This document shows positions 8,828-21,766 of a DNA stretch of 64,000 bases, in pieces (within the stretch, counting starts at the first letter, position 1; every line of letters begins with the position of its first letter). The notes under the pieces were generated by a model, which was not told the DNA's origin, made no database searches, and was given only the letters and a program-made list of their open reading frames with translations. The translations under genes and the position numbers were made by a program. This DNA comes from Zeus faber. Its lineage: Eukaryota; Chordata; Actinopteri; Zeiformes; Zeidae. The stretch is from assembly GCA_960531495.1 (NCBI GenBank), contig OY482854.1, forward strand, positions 34,412,450-34,476,449. Reading direction: 5' to 3'.

Positions 8828-10355
8828 TTGGTTGAGTACTGTATTGATGATCCCGTCTACCCAGTTTGGGTAGCCTGGTATGTATTGGTGAGTACTTTTC
8901 CTATGTTCCCCCCTGGCCAGCAAGGGCAGTTTGGTATAGGGGACCAAAGGTAATGCACGGGCCGTCGCACGTTATCAAGATTCTCCAATCCCGTATTATG
9001 TTAGGTAGAGAGTTAGGTTCCTGTTCAAGTTGTTGCGGATGGTTAAGAACGTTTTGTTTGTTTTTTGTTCTGGGTGTAAACGTGGTTAAATACACCTTGT
9101 TTGTTTTTGTTTCCAGTTGTTTATGGATGGTTAAGAACACCCTATTTGTTTTATTTGGGTGTTCATTTGTTATGGGTTTAAGCGTAGTTAAATAAACCTT
9201 GTTTGTTTTTGTTTCAAGTTGTTACGAATGGTTAAGATCACCTTGTTTGTTTTTTTGGTTACGGGTTTAAGCGTGGTTAGGTACACCTTATTTGTTTCTG
9301 TTTCAAGTTTTTACGGATTGGTTCAGAACACCTTGTTTGTTCCTTATTACGGGTTTAAGCGTGGTTAAGAACACCTTGTTAGTTTCTTGTTTAAAGTTGT
9401 TACGGATGGTTAAGATCACCTTGTTTGTTTTTTTGGTTACGGGTTTAAGCGTGGTTAGGTACACCTTATTTGTTTCTGTTACAAGTTTTTACGGATTGGT
9501 TCAGAACACCTTGTTTGTTCCTTATTACGGGTTTAAGCGTGGTTAAGTACACCTTGTTAGTTTCTTGTTTAAAGTTGTTACGGATGGTAAGAAAACCTTG
9601 TTTGTTTTTTATTACGAGTTTAAGCGTGGTTAGGTACACCTTATTGTTTTTTGATTTGGGTTTGTTGAGTACTGTATAGATGATTCCGTTTACCCAGTTG
9701 GGTATCCTGGCATGTATTGGTGAGTACTATTCCTATGTTCCCCCCTGGCCAGCATGGGCAGTTTGGTATAGGGGACCAAAGGTAATGCACGGGCCGTCGC
9801 ACGTTATCAAGATTCTCCAATCCCGTATTATGTTAGGTAGAGAGTTAGGTTCCTGTTCAAGTTGTTGCGGATGGTTAAGAACGTTTTGTTTGTTTTTTGT
9901 TCTGGGTTTAAACGTGGTTAAATACACCTTGTTTGTTTTTGTTTCCAGTTGTTTATGGATGGTTAAGAACACCCTATTTGTTTTATTTGGGTGTTCATTT
10001 GTTATGGGTTTAAGCGTGGTTAAATAAACCTTGTTTGTTTTTGTTTCAAGTTGTTACGAATGGTTAAGATCACCTTGTTTGTTTTTTTGGTTACGGGTTT
10101 AAGCGTGGTTAGGTACACCTTATTTGTTTCTGTTTCAAGTTTTTACGGATTGGTTCAGAACACCTTGTTTGTTCCTTATTACGGGTTTAAGCGTGGTTAA
10201 ATACACCTTGTTAGTTTCTTGTTTAAAGTTGTTACGGATGGTAAGAAAACCTTGTTTGTTTTTTATTACGAGTTTAAGCGTGGTTAGGTACACCTTATTG
10301 TTTTTTGTTTCAAGTTGTTACGGATGGTTAAGCGCACCCTGTTTCTTCTTTCTCT
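8828..10355 (+). repeat. P/P' and minisatellite block, A2
   Basis: P at 8828, P' at 9661, with the 43-45-bp minisatellite after each. Confidence 0.85.
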
Positions 10356-11146
10356 GAATTTCCATATGATTACTTTTAGGAATTTAGGACACATTCATCA
10401 GTAGTGTACCTCAGGATCATTGAGTGTTTCAGCCTTTTAAACAAACTATACACCCTCTCCTTGAGGCAGGCCACCTGGGTTTGATCAAGACCCTGGTGTG
10501 TGTCCCCCGGTCAATTGGTTTTATTTAAAAAAAATTTGTTCGTTGGATTTCGTTGCATTTGGGTACGACCTTTATACGTTGGTAGGATATTCTTTTCCTT
10601 AGACTTTGAGTTTTTTTTGGTTAGGTTCTGTCTTTGTCATTGGGTAGTTCTTACTATGGTCATTCGGATTTTGTTGAGTTTGGGTACGGTTTTTCTTTGT
10701 CGGTAAGATATTTCTGTCCTAGGATTCTGTTGAGTTTGGGTAAGTTTGTATCACTATTTTTTCTTAAGGTGCCTCCGGTATTATTGGTTGGACTTTGTTG
10801 AGCTTGGATACGTTGCCTTTTAATTTATCCCAGGTACATTTCTGCTGTTGTTAGACGAGGTAGTCGAGTTTGGCTAAATTGAAATACCGTTGTTCTAACG
10901 TTATTCAAGTTGGTCGGGTTTTGGTTATTTTCTTGGGTAAGCTATCGTCTGTTTGATGATAGTTTGGTTACTTCGGTTATAATGGATAATAAGATCTGAT
11001 TACGGGTATGTCTTGGGAGTAAGGATAAATTAGACCTAGTAGAGTAAGTGGTTACTGTTATCTCCTAGGTATTATTATACAGGTTGGGTTAAAGGATGGA
11101 GATAGGTAGTTAGTTCTAAAAGGTCTAGGTCCCGGTGCATCCACGG

Positions 11147-11276
11147 CCTGGTCCCTAAGTTTGGACCAGGGGATGAGGAAATAAGGGTGTGAAAATTTAA
11201 ATTGCTGTAAAAACAGCATTCTACTTTTAAAGGAACAATTCCTGTGTCCCGTACACCGCACAACTCCAGGAATTGT
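11147..11276. other. stem-loop cluster, A2
   Basis: Same three perfect inverted repeats as 4638-4767. Confidence 0.58.
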
Positions 11277-11788
11277 CCAATATATCTATGTTTTTTTTAG
11301 TTTTACACCTAGAAACCTTGGATAACACTTACCCCAGCCAGGTCTTCATTATTTTATCACTTAAATTTCGTATAGGGTCTACTCGGGTTATGTCTTTCAC
11401 CCTCCTGGTTCCTGGGATTTTATGTTTTTAATAATGTAGTTGGGGTCCTGAATATTATATTTAGAATTTCATTAAACGATTGGTGGCATATAAATATTTT
11501 TTCGTGCAATAAAATGCGTGAAGAAATTAAAATTAAAAGTACCCATGGTTCATAGCGGTTTTTTTCGGTAGGAACGGCCGCTACTTCCTGAAGGGGAGTC
11601 TCTAGCATGATGTTCATCCTCTGATTGGTCCTCTATAATTATCCCATAATTCCTCTATTTTATTAGTTGACTATGTTTTTGTATGTTAAATAATTTTCAA
11701 TAGCCTACTGAAATTATTTTAACCAGAAAAAACATCGCGGAAGTGTTTCATTAACGTGGGGATGTTGTAGGTTTTTTTTTTTTTAAAA

Positions 11789-12085
11789 AAACGGTACCAT
11801 GAGCGATAGCGGTAGCGCTTGTAATGACATGACAGCGGGAAAACAAAATAATCTCCGGGTGGACAACTTCTGTCCAAAACAATCCGGTCGACAGCGAGCA
11901 ACTCGCCGCCGAGAAAACCGGCCCTCAAAGAGAAGTAAAGGCAGTCCATCGGCATCGCGAGCGAAACTCGCGCCGCGATTAAAGTGGCACTCCATCACTC
12001 TCGGTGGATCCGGCTGACTACACACACTACGCGTGGGGCTATACACCTGGGCACGGAGAACGCTCCGTGTTGGAATGTCCGTAGT
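11789..12085. promoter_or_regulatory. CpG-rich GC block, A2
   Basis: Matches the A1 block, with the same CpGs and stem-loops. The 72-codon frame starts at 11799. Confidence 0.43.
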
Positions 12086-12379
12086 CATTATATAAATATA
12101 TAAATAAATAGAAAAAACTAATAAATAAATACATAAATAATTTAGAAAAAATCTATAAATATATAAAAAAATATATATAAAAAAAATATAATAAAAACAT
12201 AATAAAAAAATATATATATATGAAAAAAATATATATATATAAAAACAAACCTTCCCACATAACTATTCATTTTAACTACATCTGTAGTAATTAGAGATTT
12301 TAGGGTTGGGGAAAGGGGTGGGGTTTTTTTTGTTACGTTTTTTTTATATATAAAAAAGATTGGGTAACAGTGATGGTTT

Positions 12380-13100
12380 TAGAGCTAAGGTTAGGTTTAG
12401 GGTTAGGTCTAAGGTTAGGCTCAGGGCTAGGTTTAGGGTTAGGTTTAGGGTTAGGTTTAGGGTTAGGTTTAGGGTTAGATTGAGGGTTAAGTTTAGGGTT
12501 AGATTGAGGGTTAAGTTTAGGGTTGGATTGAGGGTTAAGTTTAGGGTTAGGTTTAGGGTTAGGTTAAGCGCTAGGGTTAGGTTTAGGGTCGGGTTTAGGG
12601 CTAGGTCTTAGGGTTAACGTTAGGGTTAGGTTTAGAACCAGGGCTAGGGTTAGTTTTAGGGTTAGGTTTAGGGCTAGGTTAGGGTTAGGGTTAGGGTTAG
12701 GGTGGGGAATATGGTTAGGGTAGGGGTTGGGGTTAGGTTTAGATTCAGAGTTAGGTTGGGGTTAGTTAAGCTTAAGGTTGGGGTTGGGGTTAGGGTTAGG
12801 GTTAGGGTTGGGAATGTGTTGAGGGTAGGGGTTAAGTTTAGGGTTTAGGTCCGGATTCAGGATTGGGTAAGGGTTAATAGGGTTAGGGTTAGGGTTAGGG
12901 TTAGGAATGTGTTAAGGGTAGGGGTTAGGGTTAGGGTTAGGTTTGGATTCAAGGACTCGTGTTAAGAGTTAGGGTTTGGGTTAGGGTTAGAGTTAGGGTT
13001 TGGGTTAGGGTTAGGGTTAGGGTTGGGAATATGTTAAGGGTTAGGGTTAGGGGTTAGGGTTAGGGTTAGGGTTAGGGTTAGGGTTGGGAATGTGTTGAGG
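12380..13100 (+). repeat. degenerate telomere-like array, A2
   Basis: Same variant order as in A1. Confidence 0.88.
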
Positions 13101-13110
13101 GTTTACCAAG

Positions 13111-14714
13111 TATATTGGGATAGACTCCGGGTTACGGTTAGTTTGTTTGTTATGAAGATTAATTAATTATAAGGTTTATTTTTAGAAGGAGCAAGAGGGA
13201 GGTAGGAGGGAGGTAGAGGGAAGGAGAGCCGTCTGTTCGGACTGCATTCTCCTCCTGCCTGTTCGGGCTGTTCTCTACCGTCCCAACTCTCTCATTTTCA
13301 TGAGAGAAAGGGAAGAGAGTGAAAAAAAGGTTTGTGAGTTAAATTGTTTGGGTTATTTTGTTCGGGCATAAATTCTAATTGGTCCTAGGTGGTAGTGGGT
13401 TATATTAATCCGGTAATGTTATATCAAGTATATTGGGATAGATACCGGGTTACGGTTAGTTTGTTTGTTATGAAGATTAATTCATTATAAGGTTTATTTT
13501 TAGAAGGAGCAAGAGGGAGGTAGGAGGGAGGTAGAGGGAAGGAGAGCCGTCTGTTCGGACTGCATTCTCCTCCTGCCTGTTCGGGCTGTTCTCTACCGTC
13601 CCAACTCTCTCATTTTCATGAGAGAAAGGGAAGAGAGTGAAAAAAAGGTTTGTGAGTTAAATTGTTTGGGTTATTTTGTTCGGGCATAAATTCTAATTGG
13701 TCCTAGGTGGTAGTGGGTTATATTAATCCGGTAATGTTTTATTAAGTATATTGGGATAGACTCCGGGTTACGGTTAGTTTGTTTGTTATGAAGATTAATT
13801 CATTATAAGGTTTATTTTTAGAAGGAGCAAGAGGGAGGTAGGAGGGAGGTAGAGGGAAGGAGAGCCGTCTGTTCGGACTGCATTCTCCTCCTGCCTGTTC
13901 GGGCTGTTCTCTACCGTCCCAACTCTCTCATTTTCATGAGAGAAAGGGAAGAGAGTGAAAAAAAGGTTTGTGAGTTAAATTGTTTGGGTTATTTTGTTCG
14001 GGCGTAAATTCTAATTGGTCCTAGGTGGTAGTGGGTTATATTAATCCGGTAATGTTATATCAAGTATATTGGGATAGACTCTGGGTTACGGTTAGTTTGT
14101 TTGTTATGAAGATTAATTCATTATAAGGTTTATTTTTAGAAGGAGCAAGAGGGAGGTAGGAGGGAGGTAGAGGGAAGGAGAGCCGTCTGTTCGGACTGCA
14201 TTCTCCTCCTGCCTGTTCGGGCTGTTCTCTACCGTCCCAACTCTCTCATTTTCATGAGAGAAAGGGAAGAGAGTGAAAAAAAGGTTTGTGAGTTAAATTG
14301 TTTGGGTTATTTTGTTCGGGCGTAAATTCTAATTGGTCCTAGGTGGTAGTGGGTTATATTAATCCGGTAATGTTATATCAAGTATATTGGGATAGACTCC
14401 GGGTTACGGTTAGTTTGTTTGTTATGAAGATTAATTCATTATAAGGTTTATTTTTAGAAGGAGCAAGAGGGAGGTAGGAGGGAGGTAGAGGGAAGGAGAG
14501 CCGTCTGTTCGGACTGCATTCTCCTCCTGCCTGTTCGGGCTGTTCTCTACCGTCCCAACTCTCTCATTTTCATGAGAGAAAGGGAAGAGAGTGAAAAAAA
14601 GGTTTGTGAGTTAAATTGTTTGGGTTATTTTGTTCGGGCGTAAATTCTAATTGGTCCTAGGTGGTAGTGGGTTATATTAATCCGGTAGTGTTATATCAAG
14701 TATATTGGGATACG
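13111..14714 (+). repeat. five R318 repeats, A2
   Basis: Copies start at 13111, 13429, 13747, 14065 and 14383, with the same diagnostic substitutions per copy as A1. The whole 6.5-kb unit was therefore duplicated, not just the 318-bp monomers. P follows at 14715. Confidence 0.94.
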
Positions 14715-15337
14715 TTGGTTGAGTACTGTATTGATGATCCCGTCTACCCAGTTTGGGTAGCCTGGTATGTATTGGTGAGTACTTTTCCTATGTTCCCCCC
14801 TGGCCAGCAAGGGCAGTTTGGTATAGGGGACCCAAGGTAATGCACGGGCCGTCGCACGTTATCAAGATTCTCCAATCCCGTATTATGTTAGGTAGAGAGT
14901 AAGGTTCCTGTTCAAGTTGTTGCGGATGGTTAAGAACGTTTTGTTTGTTTTTTGTTCTGGGTTTAACCGTGGCAAAATACACCTTGTTGGTTTTTGTTTC
15001 AAGTTGTTATGGATGGTTAAGAACACCCTATTTGTTTTTTTTGGGTGTTCATTTGTTATGGGTTTAAGCGTGGTTAAATAAACCTTATTTGTTTTTGTTC
15101 CAAGTTGTTACGAATGGTTAAGATCACCTTGTTTGATTTGTTGAGTACTGTATTGATGATTCCGTTTACCCAGTTGGGTATCCTGGCATGTATTGGTGAG
15201 TACTATTCCTATGTTCCCCCCTGGCCAGCATGGGCAGTTTGGTATAGGGGACCAAAGGTAATGCACGGTCTTGGTAAGATAATACATATAATGGGTTATA
15301 AGGAGAATCTGCTTTCCGAGGCACAGGCTAGGTTAGG

Positions 15338-16879
15338 TTGGTTGAGTACTGTATTGATGATCCCGTCTACCCAGTTTGGGTAGCCTGGTATGTATTGGTG
15401 AGTACTTTTCCTATGTTCCCCCCTGGCCAGCAAGGGCAGTTTGGTATAGGGGACCAAAGGTAATGCACGGGCCGTCGCACGTTATCAAGATTCTCCAATC
15501 CCGTATTATGTTAGGTAGAGAGTTAGGTTCCTGTTCAAGTTGTTGCGGATGGTTAAGAACGTTTTGTTTGTTTTTTGTTCTGGGTGTAAACGTGGTTAAA
15601 TACACCTTGTTTGTTTTTGTTTCCAGTTGTTTATGGATGGTTAAGAACACCCTATTTGTTTTATTTGGGTGTTCATTTGTTATGGGTTTAAGCGTAGTTA
15701 AATAAACCTTGTTTGTTTTTGTTTCAAGTTGTTACGAATGGTTAAGATCACCTTGTTTGTTTTTTTGGTTACGGGTTTAAGCGTGGTTAGGTACACCTTA
15801 TTTGTTTCTGTTTCAAGTTTTTACGGATTGGTTCAGAACACCTTGTTTGTTCCTTATTACGGGTTTAAGCGTGGTTAAGAACACCTTGTTAGTTTCTTGT
15901 TTAAAGTTGTTACGGATGGTTAAGATCACCTTGTTTGTTTTTTTGGTTACGGGTTTAAGCGTGGTTAGGTACACCTTATTTGTTTCTGTTACAAGTTTTT
16001 ACGGATTGGTTCAGAACACCTTGTTTGTTCCTTATTACGGGTTTAAGCGTGGTTAAGTACACCTTGTTAGTTTCTTGTTTAAAGTTGTTACGGATGGTAA
16101 GAAAACCTTGTTTGTTTTTTATTACGAGTTTAAGCGTGGTTAGGTACACCTTATTGTTTTTTGATTTGGGTTTGTTGAGTACTGTATAGATGATTCCGTT
16201 TACCCAGTTGGGTATCCTGGCATGTATTGGTGAGTACTATTCCTATGTTCCCCCCTGGCCAGCATGGGCAGTTTGGTATAGGGGACCAAAGGTAATGCAC
16301 GGGCCGTCGCACGTTATCAAGATTCTCCAATCCCGTATTATGTTAGGTAGAGAGTTAGGTTCCTGTTCAAGTTGTTGCGGATGGTTAAGAACGTTTTGTT
16401 TGTTTTTTGTTCTGGGTTTAAACGTGGTTAAATACACCTTGTTTGTTTTTGTTTCCAGTTGTTTATGGATGGTTAAGAACACCCTATTTGTTTTATTTGG
16501 GTGTTCATTTGTTATGGGTTTAAGCGTGGTTAAATAAACCTTGTTTGTTTTTGTTTCAAGTTGTTACGAATGGTTAAGATCACCTTGTTTGTTTTTTTGG
16601 TTACGGGTTTAAGCGTGGTTAGGTACACCTTATTTGTTTCTGTTTCAAGTTTTTACGGATTGGTTCAGAACACCTTGTTTGTTCCTTATTACGGGTTTAA
16701 GCGTGGTTAAATACACCTTGTTAGTTTCTTGTTTAAAGTTGTTACGGATGGTAAGAAAACCTTGTTTGTTTTTTATTACGAGTTTAAGCGTGGTTAGGTA
16801 CACCTTATTGTTTTTTGTTTCAAGTTGTTACGGATGGTTAAGCGCACCCTGTTTCTTCTTTCTCTGAATTTCCATATGA
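15338..16879 (+). repeat. A3: truncated third A unit
   Basis: Begins as A1 and A2 do (P at 15338, P' at 16171, minisatellite arrays) and stops at CATATGA in the first bases of module M, where intact copies continue GATTACTTTTAGG. A perfect TTAGGG tract replaces the rest of the unit. It is best read as a former broken chromosome end healed by telomere addition. Confidence 0.92.
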
Positions 16880-17153
16880 TAGGGTTAGGGTTAGGGTTAG
16901 GGTTAGGGTTAGGGTTAGGGTTAGGGTTAGGGTTAGGGTTAGGGTTAGGGTTAGGGTTAGGGTTAGGGTTAGGGTTAGGGTTAGGGTTAGGGTTAGGGTT
17001 AGGGTTAGGGTTAGGGTTAGGGTTAGGGTTAGGGTTAGGGTTAGGGTTAGGGTTAGGGTTAGGGTTAGGGTTAGGGTTAGGGTTAGGGTTAGGGTTAGGG
17101 TTAGGGTTAGGGTTAGGGTTAGGGTTAGGGTTAGGGTTAGGGTTAGGGTTAGG
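16880..17153 (+). repeat. interstitial telomere: about 45 perfect TTAGGG repeats
   Basis: Uninterrupted TTAGGG repeats with no variant, in the same orientation as the terminal telomere. The left side joins a truncated A unit within M, and the right side passes from TTAGG into the first B unit (TTGGGTGAG). Length (about 274 bp) is of the same order as the visible terminal tract (343 bp). Perfection suggests it is recent or homogenised, unlike the degenerate arrays. Frames of repeated Leu-Gly or Asn-Pro here are artefacts. Confidence 0.97.
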
Positions 17154-18040
17154 TTGGGTGAGTACTGTATTGATGATCCCGTCTACCCAGTTTGGGTAGC
17201 CTGGTATGTATTGGTGAGTACTTTTCCTATGTTCCCCCCTGGCCAGCATGGTCAGTTTGGTATAGGGGACCAAAGGTAATGCACGGGCCGTCGCACGTTA
17301 TCAAGATTCTCCAATCCCGTATTATGTTAGGTAGAGTGTCAGGTTCATGTTTTGTAGTTATCCCATTTGGGTTAAAGAATATAGGCATATTCTGGCTTCA
17401 AGGAGAAGTCCCCTAACCAGAGTTTAAGGTGACTTACATTTAAAAGGATGCTTGTTTCCTCTTAGCAGTACAGGTCCAGAGTAATTTGTCTTATATTTGT
17501 TGTTTAGATGCTTTATTAGTTGTTGGTAGACGTAGTTGTTTTCTTTAAGAGTGGTTAAGAACACCTTATTTGTTTTTTGTTTCAAGTTGTTAAGAGTGGT
17601 TAAGAACACCTTATTTGTTCTTTCTCCGCATTTCTATATGATTACTTTTAGAAATTTAGGACACATTCATCAGTAGTGTACCTCAGGATCATTGAGTGTT
17701 TCAGCCTTTTAAACAAACTATACACCCTCTCCTTGAGGCAGGCCACCTGGGCTTCGTCAAGACCCTGGTGTGTGTCCCCCGGTCAATTGGTTTATTTTAG
17801 GAAATATTTCTACTCTTGTTGGTTGGATTTTGATGAGTTTGGGTACGACCTCTATTTGTCCGTGGTATATCTATGTTCTTAGATTTAGTTGAGTATAGGT
17901 AAGTTCCGTCTCTGTTTGTCATTGGGAAACTTCTTCCATTTTCAATTGGATTTTGTAGAGTTTGGGTACGACCTCTATTTCTCAGTGGGATATTTTTGTT
18001 CTTGGATTTTGTTGAGTTTGGGTACGACCTCTATTCGTCA

Positions 18041-18290
18041 ATGGTTAGGGTTAGGATTTGGTTTTAGGGTTAGGATAAGGGTTAGGTTTAGGGTTAGGTT
18101 TGGGGTTAGGTTTAGGGCTAGGTCTTAGGGTTAGGGTTAGGGTTAGGGTTAGGTTTAGAACCAGGGCTAGGCTTAGGTTTAGGGTTAGGCTAAGGGTTAG
18201 GTTTAGGGTTAAGTCTTAGGGTTAACGTTAGGGTTAGTTTTAGAGCTAGAGTTAGGGTTAGGGTTAGGGTCAGGGTTTTAGGATTAGGGT
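18041..18290 (+). repeat. degenerate telomere-like array in B1
   Basis: TTAGGG variants with a run of four plain TTAGGG near 18125-18150 where B0 has GTTAACG and GGGGTT forms. The same version is copied in every B unit. Confidence 0.85.
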
Positions 18291-18324
18291 TGGAGAGGAG
18301 AGGGAAGTGGAGGAGAAGTATATG

Positions 18325-18440
18325 TAGAAGGGAGGTAGAGGGAAGGAGAGCCGTCTGTTCGGACTGCATTCTCCTCCTGCCTGTTCGGGCTATTCTCTAC
18401 CGTCCCAGCTCTCTCAGTTTCCTGAGAGAAGGGGAAGAGA
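18325..18440 (+). repeat. K element in B1
   Basis: Arms GGTAGAG (18334-18340) and CTCTACC (18395-18401). Nested AGGAGA/TCTCCT arms surround a GTC-TGTTCG-GAC mini-hairpin, then GCC-TGTTCG-GGC. Stem-loop TCTCTCAG-TTTC-CTGAGAGA lies at 18410-18429. In R318 repeats the last stem is TCTCTCAT/ATGAGAGA, so two paired bases changed together. An A-rich stretch follows, so a retroposed structured RNA is one possible origin, but there is no proof. Confidence 0.65.
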
Positions 18441-18470
18441 GTGAGAAAAAGAATGAAAAAAGAGAAAAAG

Positions 18471-18501
<31 letters not shown>
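18471..18501 (+). repeat. 31-base A homopolymer in B1
   Basis: The corresponding runs in B2 to B8 are 17, 17, 16, 14, 17, 19 and 15 bases. Subtracting the run from each unit length leaves exactly 1516 bp in all eight units. Confidence 0.9.
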
Positions 18502-18504
<3 letters not shown>

Positions 18505-18700
18505 TAAGCTAAGTTATTTTGTATAGTTGTTAATTTATGAGAATAGACTCTAATCAATAGTTGGAAGTTGTTGTACACCTTATCTTGCGCCATGTCAATG
18601 CCTTTAAGAGGAGGAAAGAAAGGGGAGAGAGATTTGGTTAGATAATACATATAATGGGTTATAAGGAGAATCTGCTTTCCGAGGCACAGGCTAGATTAGG

Positions 18701-20233
18701 TTGGGTGAGTACTGTATTGATGATCCCGTCTACCCAGTTTGGGTAGCCTGGTATGTATTGGTGAGTACTTTTCCTATGTTCCCCCCTGGCCAGCATGGTC
18801 AGTTTGGTATAGGGGACCAAAGGTAATGCACGGGCCGTCGCACGTTATCAAGATTCTCCAATCCCGTATTATGTTAGGTAGAGTGTCAGGTTCATGTTTT
18901 GTAGTTATCCCATTTGGGTTAAAGAATATAGGCATATTCTGGCTTCAAGGAGAAGTCCCCTAACCAGAGTTTAAGGTGACTTACATTTAAAAGGATGCTT
19001 GTTTCCTCTTAGCAGTACAGGTCCAGAGTAATTTGTCTTATATTTGTTGTTTAGATGCTTTATTAGTTGTTGGTAGACGTAGTTGTTTTCTTTAAGAGTG
19101 GTTAAGAACACCTTATTTGTTTTTTGTTTCAAGTTGTTAAGAGTGGTTAAGAACACCTTATTTGTTCTTTCTCCGCATTTCTATATGATTACTTTTAGAA
19201 ATTTAGGACACATTCATCAGTAGTGTACCTCAGGATCATTGAGTGTTTCAGCCTTTTAAACAAACTATACACCCTCTCCTTGAGGCAGGCCACCTGGGCT
19301 TCGTCAAGACCCTGGTGTGTGTCCCCCGGTCAATTGGTTTATTTTAGGAAATATTTCTACTCTTGTTGGTTGGATTTTGATGAGTTTGGGTACGACCTCT
19401 ATTTGTCCGTGGTATATCTATGTTCTTAGATTTAGTTGAGTATAGGTAAGTTCCGTCTCTGTTTGTCATTGGGAAACTTCTTCCATTTTCAATTGGATTT
19501 TGTAGAGTTTGGGTACGACCTCTATTTCTCAGTGGGATATTTTTGTTCTTGGATTTTGTTGAGTTTGGGTACGACCTCTATTCGTCAATGGTTAGGGTTA
19601 GGATTTGGTTTTAGGGTTAGGATAAGGGTTAGGTTTAGGGTTAGGTTTGGGGTTAGGTTTAGGGCTAGGTCTTAGGGTTAGGGTTAGGGTTAGGGTTAGG
19701 TTTAGAACCAGGGCTAGGCTTAGGTTTAGGGTTAGGCTAAGGGTTAGGTTTAGGGTTAAGTCTTAGGGTTAACGTTAGGGTTAGTTTTAGAGCTAGAGTT
19801 AGGGTTAGGGTTAGGGTCAGGGTTTTAGGATTAGGGTTGGAGAGGAGAGGGAAGTGGAGGAGAAGTATATGTAGAAGGGAGGTAGAGGGAAGGAGAGCCG
19901 TCTGTTCGGACTGCATTCTCCTCCTGCCTGTTCGGGCTATTCTCTACCGTCCCAGCTCTCTCAGTTTCCTGAGAGAAGGGGAAGAGAGTGAGAAAAAGAA
20001 TGAAAAAAGAGAAAAAGAAAAAAAAAAAAAAAAATTGTAAGCTAAGTTATTTTGTATAGTTGTTAATTTATGAGAATAGACTCTAATCAATAGTTGGAAG
20101 TTGTTGTACACCTTATCTTGCGCCATGTCAATGCCTTTAAGAGGAGGAAAGAAAGGGGAGAGAGATTTGGTTAGATAATACATATAATGGGTTATAAGGA
20201 GAATCTGCTTTCCGAGGCACAGGCTAGATTAGG
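18701..20233 (+). repeat. B2: 1533-bp B unit
   Basis: Tandem copy of B1 with a 17-base A-run at 20018-20034. I saw no other length difference. Confidence 0.94.
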
Positions 20234-21766
20234 TTGGGTGAGTACTGTATTGATGATCCCGTCTACCCAGTTTGGGTAGCCTGGTATGTATTGGTGAGTA
20301 CTTTTCCTATGTTCCCCCCTGGCCAGCATGGTCAGTTTGGTATAGGGGACCAAAGGTAATGCACGGGCCGTCGCACGTTATCAAGATTCTCCAATCCCGT
20401 ATTATGTTAGGTAGAGTGTCAGGTTCATGTTTTGTAGTTATCCCATTTGGGTTAAAGAATATAGGCATATTCTGGCTTCAAGGAGAAGTCCCCTAACCAG
20501 AGTTTAAGGTGACTTACATTTAAAAGGATGCTTGTTTCCTCTTAGCAGTACAGGTCCAGAGTAATTTGTCTTATATTTGTTGTTTAGATGCTTTATTAGT
20601 TGTTGGTAGACGTAGTTGTTTTCTTTAAGAGTGGTTAAGAACACCTTATTTGTTTTTTGTTTCAAGTTGTTAAGAGTGGTTAAGAACACCTTATTTGTTC
20701 TTTCTCCGCATTTCTATATGATTACTTTTAGAAATTTAGGACACATTCATCAGTAGTGTACCTCAGGATCATTGAGTGTTTCAGCCTTTTAAACAAACTA
20801 TACACCCTCTCCTTGAGGCAGGCCACCTGGGCTTCGTCAAGACCCTGGTGTGTGTCCCCCGGTCAATTGGTTTATTTTAGGAAATATTTCTACTCTTGTT
20901 GGTTGGATTTTGATGAGTTTGGGTACGACCTCTATTTGTCCGTGGTATATCTATGTTCTTAGATTTAGTTGAGTATAGGTAAGTTCCGTCTCTGTTTGTC
21001 ATTGGGAAACTTCTTCCATTTTCAATTGGATTTTGTAGAGTTTGGGTACGACCTCTATTTCTCAGTGGGATATTTTTGTTCTTGGATTTTGTTGAGTTTG
21101 GGTACGACCTCTATTCGTCAATGGTTAGGGTTAGGATTTGGTTTTAGGGTTAGGATAAGGGTTAGGTTTAGGGTTAGGTTTGGGGTTAGGTTTAGGGCTA
21201 GGTCTTAGGGTTAGGGTTAGGGTTAGGGTTAGGTTTAGAACCAGGGCTAGGCTTAGGTTTAGGGTTAGGCTAAGGGTTAGGTTTAGGGTTAAGTCTTAGG
21301 GTTAACGTTAGGGTTAGTTTTAGAGCTAGAGTTAGGGTTAGGGTTAGGGTCAGGGTTTTAGGATTAGGGTTGGAGAGGAGAGGGAAGTGGAGGAGAAGTA
21401 TATGTAGAAGGGAGGTAGAGGGAAGGAGAGCCGTCTGTTCGGACTGCATTCTCCTCCTGCCTGTTCGGGCTATTCTCTACCGTCCCAGCTCTCTCAGTTT
21501 CCTGAGAGAAGGGGAAGAGAGTGAGAAAAAGAATGAAAAAAGAGAAAAAGAAAAAAAAAAAAAAAAATTGTAAGCTAAGTTATTTTGTATAGTTGTTAAT
21601 TTATGAGAATAGACTCTAATCAATAGTTGGAAGTTGTTGTACACCTTATCTTGCGCCATGTCAATGCCTTTAAGAGGAGGAAAGAAAGGGGAGAGAGATT
21701 TGGTTAGATAATACATATAATGGGTTATAAGGAGAATCTGCTTTCCGAGGCACAGGCTAGATTAGG
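20234..21766 (+). repeat. B3: 1533-bp B unit
   Basis: Tandem copy with a 17-base A-run at 21551-21567. Confidence 0.94.

Larger units (their letters stand above)
8828..15337 (+). repeat. A2: second 6.51-kb A unit
   Basis: A tandem copy of A1 with the same module order. The only length difference I see is one extra T in the T-run before the CpG-rich block. Corresponding parts lie 6509 bp downstream before that run and 6510 bp after it. No gene is called. Confidence 0.93.
17154..18700 (+). repeat. B1: 1547-bp B unit (reference)
   Basis: Order: P (17154-17352, TTGGGTGAG variant); block W (17353-17545); two reduced minisatellite monomers (17546-17630); M (about 17632-17800); the 60-bp degenerate repeat (about 17815-18040); telomere-like array (18041-18290); K; an A-run; a ~140-bp low-copy stretch; tail Z. 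W includes the perfect hairpin AGAATAT-AGGC-ATATTCT (17376-17393). It lacks the U, CpG-rich and AT-rich block of A/C units. Its 31-base A-run is the longest in the array. Confidence 0.93.

Noticed and set aside
16794-17273. Long frames of Asn-Pro or Leu-Gly repeats over the interstitial telomere
   Set aside because: They are translations of a perfect TTAGGG/CCCTAA hexamer. The hexamer gives stop-free two-residue repeats in most frames.
18325-18501. K plus A-run as a definite SINE
   Set aside because: No target-site duplication, A/B-box promoter or dispersed copies can be shown here. The A-run is missing in R318 copies.
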